Below, in pieces: positions 44,601 to 54,960 of a stretch of 64,000 bases of DNA. Origin of the DNA: Brettanomyces bruxellensis (lineage: Eukaryota > Ascomycota > Pichiomycetes > Pichiales > Pichiaceae); NCBI RefSeq assembly GCF_011074885.1, contig NC_054690.1:3539001-3603000 (forward strand), written 5' to 3'. A program made the position numbers and the translations under genes. The notes under the pieces are model-generated. The model had not been told where the DNA came from. It searched no databases and was given only the letters and a program-made list of their open reading frames with translations. The first letter of the stretch is position 1, and each line of letters opens with the position of its first letter.

Positions 44601-45289
44601 GTGATGAAATTTCGAGCTTTTTAACAACTCTGTGTACAACACTCACAGAGAATAGTTGGTCACTCAATCAATATTCCATGGAATTAATTTTTGTTCTTGT
44701 TTCAAAAATTTGCAATCTCTCATTGACTGAGGTTAACCAGAAAGCTGATCTTACGACTATGTATATTCAACTTACCCAAGTTGTTTCTTCGATTTTATTG
44801 CATCAACGATTCAGATTGTCTGGGAGATCACATATTTTGATTTTTACTTTGACGCAATTTATGGAACTAATTTTCGAAAGAACAGGCTTTAACAATACTA
44901 TCTCTTCCTCTGAAAGGTGTGCAATGTCATTTGAAAGATTGGTAGAAAATTATTGTGAGCCAAGTACCACTGTGTTCACAGATCATATCGAAAATAATGA
45001 AAACACTACGGGCATAAACACATTCGCAAATACCCAAATTTCGAAAATTAGAGCAGAATTAAGAAGGTCCCTTCCTTTATTAATTATGCGCTATTTGCAG
45101 TGCTTCCTTAGATATCGTACAAGCGTTACTGTGAGAGAGCCCCTTTCTCGTAGTATCTATTTGGTATTCAAACGATTATCTGACAATGAACTAAATTACG
45201 TTAACGCAAGTCTTGATTCCCAGATCCGGCCCGCTTTCAAGAAGATTTATGATGAATATCTAAAGTTTGGAAAATGGAAGGAGGAGTAA
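41678..45289 (+). CDS. URB2: Urb2/Npa2, 60S ribosome assembly factor
   Basis: 1203 residues from the first ATG (MPSLKDNG; the earlier frame opens at a TTG), against 1174 in S. cerevisiae. It is helical throughout, with little motif character until the C terminus, which carries the Urb2 family signature: RLVENYCEP near residue 1094 and VNASLDSQIRPAFKKIYDEY before KFGKW at the end. Urb2 is nucleolar and acts with Urb1 in early 60S pre-ribosomes. It diverges from NUP85, as in S. cerevisiae. Codon use is AT-rich, unlike highly expressed neighbours, as usual for low-abundance assembly factors. Confidence 0.9.
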   Translation: MPSLKDNGRDFDLHTTQGLTKLLRGKSTSLDIIYELSIDLISKKPEYSLPNKDKFIFELLCDRFSQQKFKEFKVCVKMWDLFKKLWIKSELDITTRNARDQVLAKSNIVSSITDALDEIKRTEAFKKSDLVSCISDCIHLVSSYQRIRFSEDQSVSIIGNLLFFASAVPEYDSALLQNIALSVCLIYERSNFHAIKFSKKSVTHFSGACLPNIILLMENSSLESKSLHNRLESIVSDVLFSERNIKDCKDNLGFFINNARAQNKMTKEGLKYIFGLTVHKLGVSDSEDIFKIFISRYPMFSSSLVPLLVLSKNSLNTKFLSNLLKGCLGKSDTNSLNVMKCILSRNSEVGVKFGRSIMNTLIKGKLSDITISVAKSLFQCYVNSRDVEAFVTQWERILPGSNEQNVENVFTSREFAISCSSDFVSLPYGQLEQILKALEYSIKDDPSKCFLPLISICNGLLQGVTGSSSNYMSSALISSLNKLSDYFSKLINDTFKLNTDPRIWELYSYIFMLYELPVLAKKVDIKAIFKCRHEQKNNKFFYVTIFRILEQDSEQFTRRISSSLIKYFESPLCPKSFKFGVFSRWLVLVNTLFRKADILRLVEALFNIDDLKDLEFVFSNPVLHEQSNIVVPIIDHLMESYSVLGTHCLNLVNKIPVFCFQKYQRKQMIDTIVSSSVITEKAEDVIFQLLKLPTSKSLLEIEPKYIIRLFAMLKPNTDISVSLEIATAIFTENLRMENNNYFDQTESLLKTRILDLQNNVFAPYVVIALITSERQIGTIKVHSSRFNDLALLCISNIVNLLSKENLKLADDDIYIFCSILVNFLKFSIVDVNVNIKGMISNLGFNKTHSDKVNEALFQLVCSLKVGAYNPSFILSLFTILPPTENNNKSLNMYIASLSANEEIFMKEWDEVLETYRSRNYEDNNTFIEGLSLLSHFMNNLQKLTSQEHIQIIRGLVLRTLSFAQGINNVLLSTECDEISSFLTTLCTTLTENSWSLNQYSMELIFVLVSKICNLSLTEVNQKADLTTMYIQLTQVVSSILLHQRFRLSGRSHILIFTLTQFMELIFERTGFNNTISSSERCAMSFERLVENYCEPSTTVFTDHIENNENTTGINTFANTQISKIRAELRRSLPLLIMRYLQCFLRYRTSVTVREPLSRSIYLVFKRLSDNELNYVNASLDSQIRPAFKKIYDEYLKFGKWKEE

Positions 45290-45381
45290 TAGAATAACGA
45301 TTTTATAGATAATTAAATTCACTTTTTGATTGCCTTAATGTTTTAGATTAACTGATTATATGGATGTACTGAATTTTCAAA

Positions 45382-45406
45382 TTTTTTTTTTTTTTTTTTT
45401 TTTTTT
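45382..45406. repeat. T25 homopolymer in the CNS1 promoter
   Basis: An uninterrupted run of 25 T, about 124 bp upstream of the CNS1 start. Poly(dA:dT) tracts exclude nucleosomes in yeast promoters. Its length makes it prone to sequencing error. Confidence 0.9.
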
Positions 45407-45529
45407 GCGTCACCTGAATTTTTCAGTAAAATCATGCCTGCATAACGTTTCCTGTAGTTGTCAGAAGCTAATATTACTGATATTTTCCGGCACATTTCGA
45501 AATAGAGATAGGGGTATCGTTTATAAAAT

Positions 45530-46699
45530 ATGGTGGAAATATCTGAAATATCTGAAGAAAGTGAAACTGGCACTCAAAAGAAACCAGACAACGTGAATAA
45601 GAAGCCAACTCTAGATGGAGCACCACAGTTGCCTCCTGGAATGGCTGATTTTGCAGGGAAATCGGCAGATAAAATGTTAGAAGAATTAAGATCCACACCA
45701 TTTTTTATGGAGAATTATGACCAAAAAAAGGATTTGGGAGACAACTCGCAGCTTGAAGCATTGAAGGCACTTCAAGCTGAGGAAAAACCTTCGGATAGGG
45801 CTGATCATTTAAGAAGCCGAGGTAACGATTTTTATAGACAGAAAAATTATAAAGAGGCGATAAAATGCTACACGGAAGGCATCAACGTCAAATGTGGAAT
45901 GAATTATGTTGATGCAGCCCTTTATCTTAACAGAGCAGCTTGCAATCTGATGCTTAAAAATTACAGAAAGTGTATCGATGATTGTGAGGAATGTCTAAAA
46001 CTTCAACCAAAAAATCTCAAAGCAATCTATCGTATTGGAAATGCTTACTTCAAAATTGAAAGGTATGATCAAGCCGAAATTGCTTTAAAGACCGCTTTCA
46101 GTATAGATAAAAAGAGTAAAGCTGTGAGATCACTTTTGGCAAAAGTTCAAGATAAAAAACAGAAAATAAAAAAGGCTAAGGAAGAAAAAGAGAAAATGTT
46201 GTTGGAAAAGAAGGAAAAAGAAGATAATGTCAAAAAGGCACTTAAAATTAGAAACTATACAAGTATTAGCACGACACTGCCTGAAGATGTACCTGATAGC
46301 AGTGAGCTACATCTTGAAGATCCAAAGGATTGTAGATCACAGCTTATCATGCCCGCAGTTATACTATATCCAACCACAAATGAGTTCGATTTTGTTGGAG
46401 AGGTTAGTGAACTTAGTACACCTTTACAACTTACTGAAATGTTGATGGACAGACCAGAAGAATACTTTAATGATGGGAAGCATCAGAACTTCAGACCTAA
46501 AAAGTTAGCCACGTATCTTGAGTCAAACTCCGGTGGAATGATTAAGGTCGGTAAAAAAGTGATGTTTAGCAATGCTTTGTCTAGAGCGCCGTTGTTTGAT
46601 GGAATTCTCAGGGTTTATATTGTTCCAAAAGTTGATTCAGAAAAGTGGTTATCCAGTTGGGATAAGAAGAAAGCTCTCAGTAGACGATCCAATAACTGA
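45530..46699 (+). CDS. CNS1: Cns1, TPR cochaperone of Hsp90
   Basis: 389 residues (385 in S. cerevisiae). An N-terminal segment (PPGMADFAGKSADKMLEEL and TPFFM) is the conserved, essential part found in Cns1 and its human relative TTC4. Three TPR repeats follow at about residues 88-205 with the expected pattern (RGNDFYRQKNYKEAIKCYTEG, LYLNRAACNLMLKNYRKCI, AIYRIGNAYFKIERY). A Lys-rich coiled segment and the C-terminal wheel domain come last. The TPRs bind the EEVD tail of Hsp90 and Hsp70. Cns1 supports elongation factor 2 folding. The assignment is secure from both ends of the protein. Confidence 0.93.
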   Translation: MVEISEISEESETGTQKKPDNVNKKPTLDGAPQLPPGMADFAGKSADKMLEELRSTPFFMENYDQKKDLGDNSQLEALKALQAEEKPSDRADHLRSRGNDFYRQKNYKEAIKCYTEGINVKCGMNYVDAALYLNRAACNLMLKNYRKCIDDCEECLKLQPKNLKAIYRIGNAYFKIERYDQAEIALKTAFSIDKKSKAVRSLLAKVQDKKQKIKKAKEEKEKMLLEKKEKEDNVKKALKIRNYTSISTTLPEDVPDSSELHLEDPKDCRSQLIMPAVILYPTTNEFDFVGEVSELSTPLQLTEMLMDRPEEYFNDGKHQNFRPKKLATYLESNSGGMIKVGKKVMFSNALSRAPLFDGILRVYIVPKVDSEKWLSSWDKKKALSRRSNN

Positions 46700-46966
46700 C
46701 ATATCTAGTATACGTATTGTTTATAACAAAAATCCTGTAGATGCGGGATATCATGCAATATAATATAAATTTAGTTATGCCCTGAAATAAGGATGAGAAT
46801 TGAGGGACGGTTGTATTTATCGTACGTAAAAAAATTCACTAAGACTGACGGACAGAAAAAAAATTCATCTAAATCAGAAGTTGCATTTTCCCATACGTTC
46901 TCATCTAACTGTTAGTATTAAGGGAAACTGTTCCTTAAGGTTTCAAAGAAGGTAAATGGATTAAAA

Positions 46967-49915
46967 ATGTCTACGTCTTTAAAAAGAAAGCAGATATCAT
47001 CTGGTTTATCTGTTACCCAAAAAGTATTTGTTCGTTCAAGACGTGGAAAGGCCTCCAAGATAGTCAGAGAGCATTATTTGAGAGATGATATTCCATGTGG
47101 CTCTCAAGCCTGTGAAGCATGTGATGAATATTACTTTCCTGATCCTTCGGGTTTTGTAAGGCATCCTGTTTTATCCAAAACACCACTAAAAATTGAGAAA
47201 AAGAGTATTGGAAAGCATTATGTCATTCCTGACACAAATGTTGTACTTAATGCCATCGACATGTTAGAAAATGACAAGGTGTTTTATGATGTCATTATCC
47301 CGCAAACTGTTTTGGAAGAAGTTAGAAATAAAAGTTATCCCATATATATGCGTTTAAGGGGTTTATGTAAAAGTGAAGATAAAAGATTTGTGGTGTTTCA
47401 TAACGAGTTCAAGGCTAGCACATATTTAGAACGGAAAATTGGCGAAACTATGAATGATTACAACGATAGACTTATAAGAAAGTGCGCAATTTTTTATGGA
47501 GAACACCTTCAAGATGCTGGGATCTCTATTGTTCTAGTCACGGGTGATCGTGCAAATCGTGAGAAGGCACAGAAAAATAGCATTCTTACCTTGTCACTCC
47601 CCGAGTATATATCCCTACTTCCAAATTCCATTGAATTGCAAGACATGTTGCCCACTTCTGGAGAATTTTCGTCGAACTACAAGGAGATTAAGTACCCATC
47701 CTATTTTTCTGCTGCCAGACTTATTGGAGGTATCAAAGCTGGATCGTTGCACCAAGGTACCATTAATATCTCATCGTACAACTTTTTGGAGGGTACTGTT
47801 GCTGTTCCAAACTTGCCAAAGCCCTTGCTTATCTTAGGAAGAGAGAATTTAAATAGAGCATTCAATGGTGATAAAGTTGTTGTTGAAATTCTCTCAAAGA
47901 ATAATTGGAAAAAGCCTTCAACTAAAATTATTGACGAGGAAGCAGTTAACCAGAACGGGATTGGTGATGATGATGATGAGGTCATGGTTACAGATAAAGA
48001 GAGAATTGTCTTGGCACAGGAGGCAGTGAAGGCGCAAAAGGCATTTCTTCAAGATGGTGATGATGACCAAAAAAGTATTGTTCCCACTGGACGTGTTGTT
48101 GGAATAATTAAGCGTAGTTGGAGACTATATGTTGGTCAGTTGTCCCCTAATTCAATCGATCAAAATAACAATTCTGGATATTCTGCGAAAAACTGTTTTG
48201 TTATTCTCATGGATAGAACCCTCCCTAAGATCAGAATCAGGACTCGGAGATCTCGCGCGTTAGCTGGTAAGAGAATTGTCGTTGCAGTTGATTCGTGGTC
48301 GGAAAGCTCTAAATTTCCACAGGGCCATTATGTTCGAACTCTTGGAGATATTGAGGATAAGGATGCTGAAGAGGAAGCTATTTTGCTTGAGCATGACATT
48401 GAGTACAGGCCCTTTTCTAAAAATGTTTTAGATTGCCTTCCAAAAGAAGGTCACAACTGGAAAGTTCCTGAAAATCTTAATAATGGTGATCAGTTATTGG
48501 CTAAAAGAGAGGATCTTAGAGATAGGCTTATATGCTCGATTGATCCTCCTGGTTGTGTAGACATTGATGATGCTTTGCATGCCAAAAAGCTTCCCAATGG
48601 TAATTACGAGGTCGGTGTTCATATTGCGGATGTGACACATTTCGTGAAACCAGGTACGGCAATTGATCAGGAAGCTGCATCCAGAGGTACAACTGTTTAT
48701 CTTGTGGATAAACGTATTGATATGTTGCCAAGCCTTTTAGGTACGGACTTATGTTCGCTTATGGCTAATGTCGATAGATATGCATTTTCTGTTATTTGGG
48801 AAATGAACGATAAAGCGGAGATTCAGAATGTCAAATTTACAAAGTCCATTATTCGTTCAAGGCATGCTTTTTCTTATGAGGAGGCACAGATGAGGATGGA
48901 TGATCAAGAAAAGCAAGATCCTCTCACACAGGATTTGCGTATATTATTACGTCTGTCAAAGATTTTGAAGAAAAAAAGATTGGATGCAGGTGCGTTAAAT
49001 CTTGCATCTCCTGAAGTTAGAGTCCATATGGATAGTGAAACGTCAGATCCAAGTGAGGTCGAAGTTAAACAACTTTTGGAAGCAAACTCTTTGGTTGAAG
49101 AGTTTATGTTAGCAGCAAACATATCTGTTGCCAGAAAGATATATGAGACCTTCCCTCAGGTTGCTATGCTTAGACGACATGCTACCCCACCTGCAACAAA
49201 TTTTGAAGCTTTAAATGATATGCTCAGGGTTAGAAAAGGGATGAGTCTTTCAGTTGAAAGTTCAAAAGCACTTGCAGATTCTCTTGATCGTTGTGTTGAT
49301 CCAAAGGATCCATATTTCAACACATTGGTTCGTATATTAGCTACCAGATGTATGACTGCAGCCGAATACTTTACTGCTGGAAGTTTTAGCTACCCAGAAT
49401 TTCATCATTACGGTCTCGCTGTAGACATTTACACACATTTCACGTCTCCAATTCGTCGGTATTGTGATGATATTGTTCATAGGCAGCTTTCTGCGGCTAT
49501 AAATTATGAAACTTTAAGCAAGTTACATATGGATAAAGATAAAATGGATTTGATTGTGAAGAATATTAATAGGAGACACAGAAATGCACAATTCGCTGGT
49601 AGAGCAAGCATTAATTATTATGTTGGTCAGGTCATGAAAAGTGCCGAAGCTGTTGAGCATGGTTATGTCATAAAAGTGTTTTCAAATGGTATAGTTGTGC
49701 TTATTCCAAAATATGGTCTTGAGAGTTTGATTAAATTGGATGTATTAGGTCAGGTGGATACAGCTATATTTGATGCAGAAAAGTATAAGCTTACATTCAA
49801 AAATGGTGATGATCAAGAGACAGTAATAACTTTATTTGACAATGTTGAGGTTTATGTCAAGACAGAATTGGATAAATTCACTGGAAAAAGGAAGGTTTTG
49901 TTATCGTTGAAGTAA
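46967..49915 (+). CDS. DIS3: Dis3/Rrp44, exosome exo- and endoribonuclease
   Basis: 982 residues (1001 in S. cerevisiae). Order: a PIN endonuclease domain ([15 protein letters not shown] with D89; later [11 protein letters not shown]), two cold-shock domains, the RNB domain, and a C-terminal S1 domain. The RNB catalytic acids are present: D526, D532, D534 and D535 in [14 protein letters not shown], equivalent to yeast D543, D549, D551 and D552. Dis3 is the active subunit of the nuclear and cytoplasmic exosome and digests RNA 3' to 5'. All catalytic residues are kept. The 233-bp gap to GCN20 suits a compact tandem arrangement. Confidence 0.97.
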   Translation: MSTSLKRKQISSGLSVTQKVFVRSRRGKASKIVREHYLRDDIPCGSQACEACDEYYFPDPSGFVRHPVLSKTPLKIEKKSIGKHYVIPDTNVVLNAIDMLENDKVFYDVIIPQTVLEEVRNKSYPIYMRLRGLCKSEDKRFVVFHNEFKASTYLERKIGETMNDYNDRLIRKCAIFYGEHLQDAGISIVLVTGDRANREKAQKNSILTLSLPEYISLLPNSIELQDMLPTSGEFSSNYKEIKYPSYFSAARLIGGIKAGSLHQGTINISSYNFLEGTVAVPNLPKPLLILGRENLNRAFNGDKVVVEILSKNNWKKPSTKIIDEEAVNQNGIGDDDDEVMVTDKERIVLAQEAVKAQKAFLQDGDDDQKSIVPTGRVVGIIKRSWRLYVGQLSPNSIDQNNNSGYSAKNCFVILMDRTLPKIRIRTRRSRALAGKRIVVAVDSWSESSKFPQGHYVRTLGDIEDKDAEEEAILLEHDIEYRPFSKNVLDCLPKEGHNWKVPENLNNGDQLLAKREDLRDRLICSIDPPGCVDIDDALHAKKLPNGNYEVGVHIADVTHFVKPGTAIDQEAASRGTTVYLVDKRIDMLPSLLGTDLCSLMANVDRYAFSVIWEMNDKAEIQNVKFTKSIIRSRHAFSYEEAQMRMDDQEKQDPLTQDLRILLRLSKILKKKRLDAGALNLASPEVRVHMDSETSDPSEVEVKQLLEANSLVEEFMLAANISVARKIYETFPQVAMLRRHATPPATNFEALNDMLRVRKGMSLSVESSKALADSLDRCVDPKDPYFNTLVRILATRCMTAAEYFTAGSFSYPEFHHYGLAVDIYTHFTSPIRRYCDDIVHRQLSAAINYETLSKLHMDKDKMDLIVKNINRRHRNAQFAGRASINYYVGQVMKSAEAVEHGYVIKVFSNGIVVLIPKYGLESLIKLDVLGQVDTAIFDAEKYKLTFKNGDDQETVITLFDNVEVYVKTELDKFTGKRKVLLSLK

Positions 49916-50148
49916 CTTTTATGTTCAGCATATATATAATATAGTAATGAAATAGATCTCGTGGTGTTTTCTTTTTATCATGCTGTAGGATGTGAAGATG
50001 ATTTCCTTCTTTTTCCCGCTTTTTTTTCTTGGTGAAAATTTTGGCCACTTCAGCTCGAGATTCCAAAAGACTCTCTAAAAGGTTCAGGTACACATTAATC
50101 TTTCCATTATCAAATCTCATTAGGCAGGTACAGTTGAATACAATAATT

Positions 50149-52398
50149 ATGTCTAATATTGGACTCAAAATTAGGCAAGCAGTGCCATCAGTGGATCCTG
50201 TTGTTGCTAATTATGCGGTTGGTTACATTCAGCATATTTCAGATTCAACTGAAGATGCGGTTCTTTCGAAGCAACTCGACATTCCTAACGAAGTGAAATT
50301 TTTGAAGAAAATACTTTTGAGCTCGGGTGGGGATCCAAACAAAGTTGGAAAGTTGAGTTTAAGTATCGAGGTGATTCTTACTAAGAAGTTAAGAGATAAT
50401 ATGTCCAAACTTAAAATTGAGGGTGATACCTCCAAAAGACTTTTGGATCCCAGTGTATTAAGGCTTCAACAAAGAACGGATACCTCGGCTGCTTTCCTTA
50501 CTTCTTCTGTTGATGTGGAACATGTTGGAAGACAAATGGAATCTAGGGTTGATAAGCGGAAGTTGAAAAAAGCTGAAGCAAAAATTGCAAGGAAATTGGC
50601 CAAGAAGAAGGATAGGCATGTTAAATATGAGGCATCTAAATTGCTTGACGAACATAAACAAGATGATTATGATTCATTCTTTTTGAAGGTGAATCCTCTT
50701 GAAGCGGGTGGAGATGGAGGACGTTCAAAGGATATTAAAGTTGATGGCTTTGATTTATTTGTTGGACAAGCACAACGTATATTGTCAGATGCTTCCCTTA
50801 CCTTAGCTTTTGGCCATAGATATGGTTTAGTTGGAAGAAATGGTGTTGGTAAATCTACACTTCTGAAAGCTTTATCGAGGAGGGAGTTGGATATTCCCAA
50901 GCACATTACTATCTTGTATGTCGAGCAGGAATATATTGGTGACAACAAAACCGCATTACAGTCTGTTTTAGATGCTGACGTTTGGCGAAAGCAACTTCTG
51001 ATGGAAGAAAGTAAAATAAATGAGCGTGTTGATGAGATTGAAAAACTAAGAAAGGAATTTGAAGAAAATTCGCCAGAGATGAAGAAGCTTGATAATGAGC
51101 AAGATGATTTGTATAGTAATTTAGAAAAGGTTCAGGAGAGACTAGCTGATATTGAAAGTGATAAGGCTGAAGGTAAAGCGGCTCAAATACTATACGGATT
51201 GGGCTTTAGTGATGAAGCTCAACAAAGACCAACAAAGGAATTTTCTGGTGGTTGGAGGATGCGTATATCTCTTGCCCGTGCTCTTTTCTGTGAGCCTGAT
51301 TTATTGCTTTTGGATGAGCCTACAAATATGTTGGATGTTCCTTCTGCAGCTTATTTGGCTAGATACTTGCAAACATATCCATCCACGGTTTTGGTTGTCT
51401 CTCACGATAGGGATTTCCTTAATGAGGTTGCAACTGATATAATTCACCAACACTCGGAAAGATTAGATTATTACAGAGGATGTGACTTTGATGCATTTTA
51501 CAATACAAGGGCGGAGAGACTTAAAACGCAAAAAAAGGAATATGAGAACCAAATGGCTTATAGAAAGCATTTACAGGCGTTCATTGATAAATTTAGATAT
51601 AATGCTGCTAAATCTAGGGAAGCCAGATCTAGAATGAAAAAGCTTGAAAAATTGCCCGTTTTGGATCTCCCAGAAGTTGAACACCAGTATACGTTTAGCT
51701 TTCCTGATCCTGAAAAGCTTCCTGCACCAATTTTGCAATTGCAAGGAGTTAGTTTCTCCTATAAACCAGAGGAATTGATGTTGAATGATGTTGATATGGA
51801 TATTGAAATGGACTCTAGAATTGCATTGGTTGGTGCTAATGGTTGTGGTAAAACGACACTCCTAAAGGTTGCATTGGGAGAATTAACACCAACATCAGGT
51901 ATTGTATACAAGAATCATCGTTTAAGGATTGGTTACTTTGCTCAGCATCATGTGGATGCATTAGACCTTTCACTTAGTGCCGTTACTTGGCTGAGTAAGA
52001 AATATCCTGGCAAAAGTGACGAAGAATACAGAAGACATTTGGGATCATTTGGTATTTCAGGCTCGCTTGCATTGAAACGGATGGATGAATTGTCAGGTGG
52101 TCAAAAGTCCAGGGTTATATTTGCTTCATTATGCTTAAATAATCCACATATTCTTATCCTCGATGAGCCTACGAACCATCTAGATACTCCTGGTTTGGAA
52201 GCGCTTGCTAAAGCCTTGAAAAACTTTAAAGGTGGAATTCTGATGGTTTCGCACGATGTTTCCATGATTAAAGAAGTGTGTACCGAAATTTGGGCTAGTG
52301 AAAATGGAACTGTCAAAAAATTCCCAGGTACTATTGATGATTACAAGGATTATATTTTGGAGGAAGCAGACGAAAGTGGCGTTGTCAAGAGGAGATAA
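50149..52398 (+). CDS. GCN20: Gcn20, ABCF ATPase that activates Gcn2
   Basis: 749 residues from the ATG (MSNIGLKI; the longer frame begins at a TTG), against 752 in S. cerevisiae. The N-terminal 200 residues are the Gcn1-binding region. Two ABC domains follow: Walker A GRNGVGKST, signature FSGGWRMR and Walker B LLLLDEPTN, then GANGCGKTT, LSGGQKSR and ILILDEPTNHLD. With Gcn1 it senses uncharged tRNA on stalled ribosomes and turns on the kinase Gcn2. It has no membrane segment, as expected for the ABCF class. The second site's GGILMVSHD includes a CTG codon at a hydrophobic position, arguing for CTG as Leu. Confidence 0.96.
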   Translation: MSNIGLKIRQAVPSVDPVVANYAVGYIQHISDSTEDAVLSKQLDIPNEVKFLKKILLSSGGDPNKVGKLSLSIEVILTKKLRDNMSKLKIEGDTSKRLLDPSVLRLQQRTDTSAAFLTSSVDVEHVGRQMESRVDKRKLKKAEAKIARKLAKKKDRHVKYEASKLLDEHKQDDYDSFFLKVNPLEAGGDGGRSKDIKVDGFDLFVGQAQRILSDASLTLAFGHRYGLVGRNGVGKSTLLKALSRRELDIPKHITILYVEQEYIGDNKTALQSVLDADVWRKQLLMEESKINERVDEIEKLRKEFEENSPEMKKLDNEQDDLYSNLEKVQERLADIESDKAEGKAAQILYGLGFSDEAQQRPTKEFSGGWRMRISLARALFCEPDLLLLDEPTNMLDVPSAAYLARYLQTYPSTVLVVSHDRDFLNEVATDIIHQHSERLDYYRGCDFDAFYNTRAERLKTQKKEYENQMAYRKHLQAFIDKFRYNAAKSREARSRMKKLEKLPVLDLPEVEHQYTFSFPDPEKLPAPILQLQGVSFSYKPEELMLNDVDMDIEMDSRIALVGANGCGKTTLLKVALGELTPTSGIVYKNHRLRIGYFAQHHVDALDLSLSAVTWLSKKYPGKSDEEYRRHLGSFGISGSLALKRMDELSGGQKSRVIFASLCLNNPHILILDEPTNHLDTPGLEALAKALKNFKGGILMVSHDVSMIKEVCTEIWASENGTVKKFPGTIDDYKDYILEEADESGVVKRR

Positions 52399-52829
52399 AA
52401 GTAGGCCAGTTATGGTTCCTAATGAATATTACTCTATTATTGTTAAAGAGGTTGAACAATTTCAGCCTATATGCAAATTTTCGTGATTGTAATGTATTAG
52501 TCGATAAATGTTGAAAAGCTATCGCATCACCTCGTGTGCTCAAGAAAAAGTTCCCTCAGTAGTGTTATAAATGTTCAAGTATGTATAACTTCATTGTTAA
52601 TTTATTCTTGTTCTCTTTCACTCTTCGTTTCCTTTTTTCTACATTTCTTTTCTTAACCATGAAGAACTGTTGATATCAATTCACTCAAACATTCAAAAGC
52701 AGTAATTGTCGTTGGAAATTTTGTAATCTTTTTGTGCTGGTTTTAATTTTTGTAGCAAATCTTTTGGAGTACACGGTATCAAATAATGCATGTTTTTAGG
52801 TTAAAGAAAGATAGCAACATCTATGAGAT

Positions 52830-52867
52830 GATTCATGTGTTAATATTAGATTCATGTGTTAATATTA
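52830..52867. repeat. Perfect 19-bp tandem duplication
   Basis: The 19-mer starting GATTCATGTG occurs twice head to tail at 52830-52848 and 52849-52867 with no mismatch, so it is recent. No function is evident. Confidence 0.95.
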
Positions 52868-53735
52868 TCTTATGCTTATCACAAACTAGCCTGTATATGA
52901 AAGCTAATTTTATGTTTTGTTTTATTGCTGTTTTTTTCTGCCGACTACTATATTATAACCGAAGTTTTATTGAATCATACTTATATTTCTGAAAGTTCAA
53001 TTTTTATTATTTTATTTTCCATTCTCATTCATTTTACTTTACCTCAATTTTCATATAGCTTGTCTATTTTACAAAGTGACGTGAATCAATTGGTTTTTAC
53101 AAGATTAATTCGACTTTACTTTGATGGTAGCAGAGTAAATGAAGTAAATACGTTTTCTTCTGTAATGCCATATAAATAGATGTTTAATATATAGCGGTAT
53201 GCAGATCATTAGAAGCATTGGTACTCACAATATTAAATGGCCAACTTTACAATGAGTTTTCTTTGACAGCTAGGCGCCTGTTGGCTCTAGCACAAGAATA
53301 AAATATAACATCTCTTTTAACTTCAGCTATAAACGAGATAAGTTATCAAATTCAATCTCACCAGTAAATATATAATTGATAGAGTAAATTCTCCTAAGAT
53401 AAAAATATTTTTTCCGATAAAGATACAAGTTCGTCCAAAATGTTCTTGAGATAAAAATAAATTAATAGTTTTATCCGATATAAGCAAGGATTCGTTGACG
53501 CCCTAGGACTAAAGGAAGCTAAGATATATTTTTTAAAAATTTTCTGTGATGAATGAATGTTCTCAAGCACTCAAATATCAAAAATGGTGACTAGATCATC
53601 TTTATATTATCCAATTACTATTATTTCTTTGGAACAGTTTAATTGTTAGACATCTTTTTGGTCTTAAAAATTTGAATGCATTGGTTTAAAGCTAGATAAA
53701 TAATTGAAAGATTAGAATTCCGACTTTCCGAGAAG

Positions 53736-53753
53736 GCGTGACATAAGTCACGC
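53736..53753. repeat. Perfect inverted repeat, 7-bp stem and 4-base loop
   Basis: GCGTGAC and GTCACGC flank ATAA. It lies 11 bases upstream of the first hairpin of the 81-bp tandem repeat. Confidence 0.9.
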
Positions 53754-53913
53754 AAAAGGGTCAATGTCGGACCAGAGGATGGTGCCGGACAATATAAGAT
53801 ATAATAGATAACGAACGAATGGTTCCCAAAAAGGAAAGGGATTAAAGTCAGACCAGAGGATGGTACTGGACAGAAATAAGAAAAAGATAGATACCGAATG
53901 AACGGGTCCTGTC
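53752..53913. repeat. Diverged 81-bp tandem repeat carrying a hairpin
   Basis: Two units, each with a 27-base hairpin: 53765-53791 and 53846-53872, exactly 81 bases apart. Shared parts include GACCAGAGGATGGT and the following ATAAGA and GATA segments. The hairpins pair TGTC-GG-ACCA with TGGT-CC-GACA, allowing two bulged bases. In the second copy GG becomes AG while CC becomes CT, so a G-C pair is replaced by A-T. Confidence 0.75.
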
Positions 53914-54130
53914 GGAACCTATGAGTTATAATAATGTTTTATATGTTAATAACGCATAAAGGTTCAACTGGTATTTGATTTATAATATGTGAATTAAATT
54001 AATGTTCAGACAGATATGAGAAATAATTGTTGTAATCCGAGATTTATTGAAAGCTTCCTTTATATACTAATTACGTAAATAAGCAGCTAATACTAATTCT
54101 CTGTAGTAGAAATAATATCAGTAGTGTAAT

Positions 54131-54152
54131 AGATGCGTCGAGAGTCGCGTCT
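54131..54152. repeat. Inverted repeat, 7-bp stem
   Basis: AGATGCG pairs with CGCGTCT, with one G-T wobble, around an 8-base loop. One more T-A pair extends it on both sides. Confidence 0.6.
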
Positions 54153-54747
54153 ACATAAAGCTGCCCTACCTTGTTTATGCCCAAGAAAACCTCGCTCATA
54201 AGGATCAAAGGTATTTAAACATGTGCATTTTTCCCTTTTTATCCAGTTCATTTTACCTTCTTACTTAGTTCTTTTTACTTTTATACTTTTCCTTTCTTTA
54301 GCCTTAAAAACACTCAATACTAGTTATAACAAAAACTTCATAAAGTAATCGGCGTCACACTTAAACCAATTAAACAAAACTATTACAAGTAGGTTGGTCC
54401 CTTAATAACTAGCTTAACTTCGTTAACTTTCGTTATTCCACATGACCGTTTACATCATGCATATTTCATCTGCACAGAAGTGGCAAAGCCCTTAATTATA
54501 AACAAAAAACTTTTCTCCGATGGTTTCCTGAGTTCCTTAATTTTCATTGTTTGATTACTTAATCAACCAATGAGAAATACCTTTTTCTCAACCATCTTTT
54601 CGTTTAACTAACCTTTCTTGCTTTCCTCTTCAATCCGTATTAAAGACCAATCACCATACAAATCAGAATCACATCCGTTCACCAAATTCACATTCCAGAT
54701 TACGTAACTCAACCAAATATTAGCGCATACTAACAACAATAATTAGT

Positions 54748-54780
54748 GGGGAAATTTTTCCTGTGAAATAAATTTCTCCC
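54748..54780. repeat. Inverted repeat, 8-bp stem with one bulge
   Basis: GGGGAAAT pairs with ATTTCTCCC around 16 bases, with one bulged C and one G-T wobble. Weaker than the other hairpins here. Confidence 0.45.
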
Positions 54781-54960
54781 TAATCTACTTTCGGCTGAGA
54801 ATGACCTATTCCACTTCTGCGGAAAAATATCTCTTATATGTATGTACTACTTTTTCCTTATATACTATGTGTCTCTTAGAAGGGACGACGACTTTATTGT
54901 GTAATTTGCAATACATATTCATATAAGGAAATCCATCTTGAAGTGAACCTTCAGCTGAAA

